NCBI GenBank assembly: GCA_030639165.1
Contig: DAOWDF010000089.1
Location: forward strand, 1-8,374
Direction of reading: 5' to 3'
From: Alphaproteobacteria bacterium
Lineage (GTDB): Bacteria; Pseudomonadota; Alphaproteobacteria; Micavibrionales; Micavibrionaceae
DNA: 8,374 bases
Below are positions 6,299-8,374 of the stretch, in pieces. Position numbers and translations under genes: made by a program. The first letter of the stretch is position 1. Each line of letters opens with the position of its first letter. The notes under the pieces were generated by a model. That model worked only from the letters and a program-made list of their open reading frames with translations, was not told the DNA's origin and made no database searches.

Positions 6299-6979
6299 CT
6301 ACCCCTTACCATACCGCATAAGCTCATTACCATGATTTTGCATCCAATATTTCCCCTCAACATAATTACACGATAGTGAGCGGCAGAGCGCCCAAAAATC
6401 CTTACTATGATCCATATGAACTAAATGCGCTATTTCATGCGCAACCACATAGTCAATAGAATCATAAGGCGCAAATATTAGTCGCCATGAGAAAGAAATT
6501 CTTCCGTCTTGAGAGCAACTTCCCCAACGACTTTTAGTATCTCGTACGCTAACCGAGGATATTTTTTTATTGATAATATGGGCCTTTTCATTAGCCATAT
6601 CGGCAAGACCTGCGCGCGCAATTTTTTTCAAATGCGTGGTTATACGACTAGAAGCATCAATCTGGTAGCTATTAACCTGTAAAATATCATCATACTGCTT
6701 TAATGTGGTGCGCTTAAGTTCTGGGTTGTGGTTTATCTTTATTGTTACCATATCGCCAAAAACTGGTAGTTTTTCACCATCAGTAAAAGCAATTGGGGGC
6801 GGCAGTTTTTCTAATGTCTCCCTGACCCATTCCTCATGCTCCCGAGCAAAAAAATAGGCTTTTTTAAGTGACATCTTTTCTGGTACAACCAGATTAACAA
6901 CGCGCTCCACTGGATCAAGGCGCAAGGCAACACGTTTTGCCCGTTTACTGCGCTTTACTGTGACTAGATCTTCAATCAT
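6299..6979 (-). CDS. YgjP-like (SprT-like) zinc metallopeptidase
   Basis: The 226-residue product belongs to the YgjP/DUF45 family, annotated in many genomes as M48-like or SprT-like metallopeptidases; substrates are mostly unknown. The C-terminal half carries the catalytic core. The family motif SRWGSCS is at 150-156. The zinc motif HEIAH is at 181-185 (His181 and His185 as ligands, Glu182 as catalytic base). A third ligand candidate, His191, lies in MDHSKDFW. The N-terminal half contains the KRSKRAKRVALRL type of strand region usual in this family. No signal peptide or membrane helix is seen, so it is probably cytosolic. The ATG at 6979 lies only 3 nt after the stop of the PHA depolymerase gene upstream on the same strand, and it lacks a strong ribosome-binding site. 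The two are therefore probably co-transcribed and perhaps translationally coupled. Confidence 0.88.
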   Translation of the reverse strand: MIEDLVTVKRSKRAKRVALRLDPVERVVNLVVPEKMSLKKAYFFAREHEEWVRETLEKLPPPIAFTDGEKLPVFGDMVTIKINHNPELKRTTLKQYDDILQVNSYQIDASSRITTHLKKIARAGLADMANEKAHIINKKISSVSVRDTKSRWGSCSQDGRISFSWRLIFAPYDSIDYVVAHEIAHLVHMDHSKDFWALCRSLSCNYVEGKYWMQNHGNELMRYGKG

Positions 6980-6982
6980 TAC

Positions 6983-8374
6983 TTACGCTTTAACCGTAGT
7001 TTTCTTCTTTTTCGTCTTTGGAGTCGTATTGGTCTTAGGCTTTGATTTAGTAGAAGCGGTCTTCTTAGGTTTAGTAGAAGCAGTCTTCTTAGGTTTAGTA
7101 GAAGCTTTCTCTGTTTTCTTCTTTTGAGTTTTTTCTGTAGGCTTCTCAACTAATTCTGCTGTAATTAAGATTTTAGGCTTTACTACAGGCTTTGTCGGGG
7201 GAACAAGTTTAAGATTTGCAGTTGAGCTTGCTTTAGGCTTTGCCGTAGATAGAGCCTTAACTTTAGGCGAAGGTTTTAGGCTGGTTATCTTTGTATTCTT
7301 ATAGTTCTCAGGCTGATATTCTTTTAGCCAGCGCCTAACAGCAACAATGCCATGTAAGTCTTGATTGTATTTTTTAGGCGCAAGGTCAGGTGTTTTCTGC
7401 AAATCAATTTCAGGGATAGCATCTTTATCTGTATCAAATTTTCTTATAAAATTACGCAACCTTGGCGATATCTGATTACGCCAGCGCCCTCCATTGAATA
7501 TTCCATAGTGGCCACATTTTTCCTGAAAATGATGGAATTGTTTGTATTGTGGTAATGAATAGCAAATTGAGTGCGCTGCAGTTGTCTGTCCACGCGCGGA
7601 TATATCATCCAGTTCTCCCTCTACGGTGAGTAGGGCAGTATGCTTTATATCCTGTGGGCGTACATCAACAAGTTTTCCAGTTAATGGGTTACGCCATTTC
7701 ATTTTACCACGAGGTAGGGAATGCTTTTGGAAAACCTCCTCTATTGTTTGTAGGTAGAATTCCTCAGGGATATCCATAACTGATAAGTACTCATTATAGA
7801 ATTTTTTGTGTTTTTCTACAGAATCATCATCACCGTTAATTAAATGCTGGTAAAAATCTGCGTGAGAGCCAACATGAGTCTCTAAATTCATAGACATAAA
7901 ACCTGATAATTGTAAAAATCCTGGGTAAACTCTACGATTTGCTCCCTCATAATTAAAAGGTACATCATATAATACATTATCCTCAAACCAACTAAGAGGG
8001 CGTTTTTCAGCAAGCTCTGTTACTTCGGTTTTTGATACTCTTGTATCAATAGGCCCGCCCATTAGAGTCATTGTTAGCGGCTGATTCGGATCATTATCAC
8101 TAGCCATCAATGCAATGGCGGCTAATACAGGAACGGCTGGCTGACATACGGCGATAACATGTGTTTCTGGCCCTAAAAGGCTAAGGAAATCCCTGATATA
8201 TGTAATATAATCATCAAGGCTAAACCCCCCATCTTCGGTAGGGATTTGGCGCGCATCCTCCCAATCGGTAATGTAAACATCGTGATGCGGCAATAGGGCT
8301 TCTACTGTGCCTCTTAATAGGGTTGCATAGTGTCCAGACATTGGTGCTACAACTAGAACTTTAGGGTCATTACG
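6983..8374 (-). CDS. phaZ: Intracellular polyhydroxyalkanoate depolymerase with basic tail, 5' end cut by window edge
   Basis: The enzyme hydrolyses stored polyhydroxybutyrate in cytosolic granules. The frame is open to the right edge: 11 codons (RNDPKVLVVAP) precede the Met at 8341, so that Met is internal. About 100 N-terminal residues are missing relative to the roughly 420-residue Ralstonia enzyme. Numbered from the Met at 8341, the triad described for that enzyme is visible: Cys66 in AVCQPAVP, an Asp in GELDDIS (245 or 246) and His278 in CGHYGIF. MSGHYATLLRGTVE and LMGGPIDTR are family hallmarks. The conserved core ends near residue 345. After it, residues 350-452 form a low-complexity tail rich in Lys, Thr, Pro, Ala and Ser, resembling PhaF or histone H1-like proteins. 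Part of the tail is the repeat ASTKPKKT. It lies directly upstream of the metallopeptidase gene. Confidence 0.92.
   Translation of the reverse strand, partial: RNDPKVLVVAPMSGHYATLLRGTVEALLPHHDVYITDWEDARQIPTEDGGFSLDDYITYIRDFLSLLGPETHVIAVCQPAVPVLAAIALMASDNDPNQPLTMTLMGGPIDTRVSKTEVTELAEKRPLSWFEDNVLYDVPFNYEGANRRVYPGFLQLSGFMSMNLETHVGSHADFYQHLINGDDDSVEKHKKFYNEYLSVMDIPEEFYLQTIEEVFQKHSLPRGKMKWRNPLTGKLVDVRPQDIKHTALLTVEGELDDISARGQTTAAHSICYSLPQYKQFHHFQEKCGHYGIFNGGRWRNQISPRLRNFIRKFDTDKDAIPEIDLQKTPDLAPKKYNQDLHGIVAVRRWLKEYQPENYKNTKITSLKPSPKVKALSTAKPKASSTANLKLVPPTKPVVKPKILITAELVEKPTEKTQKKKTEKASTKPKKTASTKPKKTASTKSKPKTNTTPKTKKKKTTVKA
7046..7105 (-). repeat. 24-bp tandem repeat, about 2.5 copies, in the depolymerase tail
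   Basis: Two full 24-bp units (7046-7069 and 7070-7093) differ at one base (7058 versus 7082). A 12-bp partial third copy follows (7094-7105). The unit length is eight codons and keeps the frame, encoding the repeated peptide ASTKPKKT on the minus strand. The near identity of the copies suggests recent duplication by slippage. Confidence 0.85.

Noticed and set aside
7361..7555. A 64-codon plus-strand open frame within the depolymerase gene
   Set aside because: It is antisense to well-conserved depolymerase coding sequence and shows no recognisable features.

Overview
The window looks like chromosomal DNA from a fairly AT-rich alphaproteobacterium. NuoC and NuoD are separate genes, unlike the NuoCD fusion of enteric bacteria. 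The NuoC, NuoD and NuoE sequences closely resemble the Paracoccus/mitochondrial type of complex I. An intracellular polyhydroxyalkanoate (PHA/PHB) depolymerase lies nearby. I cannot fix the order or genus from the sequence alone.

Layout. (1) At the left edge is an alanine dehydrogenase gene (ald) whose 5' end lies outside the window. (2) Positions 942-1226 hold a tRNA-Asp(GUC) gene with a near-consensus promoter, followed by the probable promoter of the next operon. (3) Positions 1227-6014 hold six tightly packed plus-strand genes, nuoA-nuoB-nuoC-nuoD-nuoE-nuoF. They encode much of the peripheral arm of NADH:quinone oxidoreductase (complex I) plus one membrane subunit. The junctions B/C and C/D overlap, and E/F abut. 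The run stops after nuoF: nuoG and nuoH-N are not in this window. (4) Positions 6015-6298 hold a possible 45-codon gene for a small secreted or lipoprotein-like peptide, with its own extended -10 promoter. (5) On the minus strand, converging on the rest, are a YgjP-like zinc metallopeptidase gene and, 3 nt upstream of it, a PHA depolymerase gene that runs off the right edge. The depolymerase carries a long Lys/Thr/Pro/Ala tail resembling histone H1 or PhaF, partly built from a 24-bp tandem repeat.

How they fit together. NuoE and NuoF oxidise NADH and pass electrons through Fe-S clusters towards the N2 cluster in NuoB. NuoB with NuoD forms the quinone pocket, and NuoA belongs to the proton-pumping membrane arm. 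Alanine dehydrogenase makes pyruvate and NADH, and PHA mobilisation also feeds reduced carbon to respiration. The theme of carbon and redox metabolism is therefore shared, but the physical link between these loci is probably incidental.

Most of the window is ordinary conserved metabolism. The parts that merit a second look are the basic tail of the depolymerase, the possible small gene after nuoF, and the break in the nuo cluster. I found no evidence of a new defence or mobile system here.
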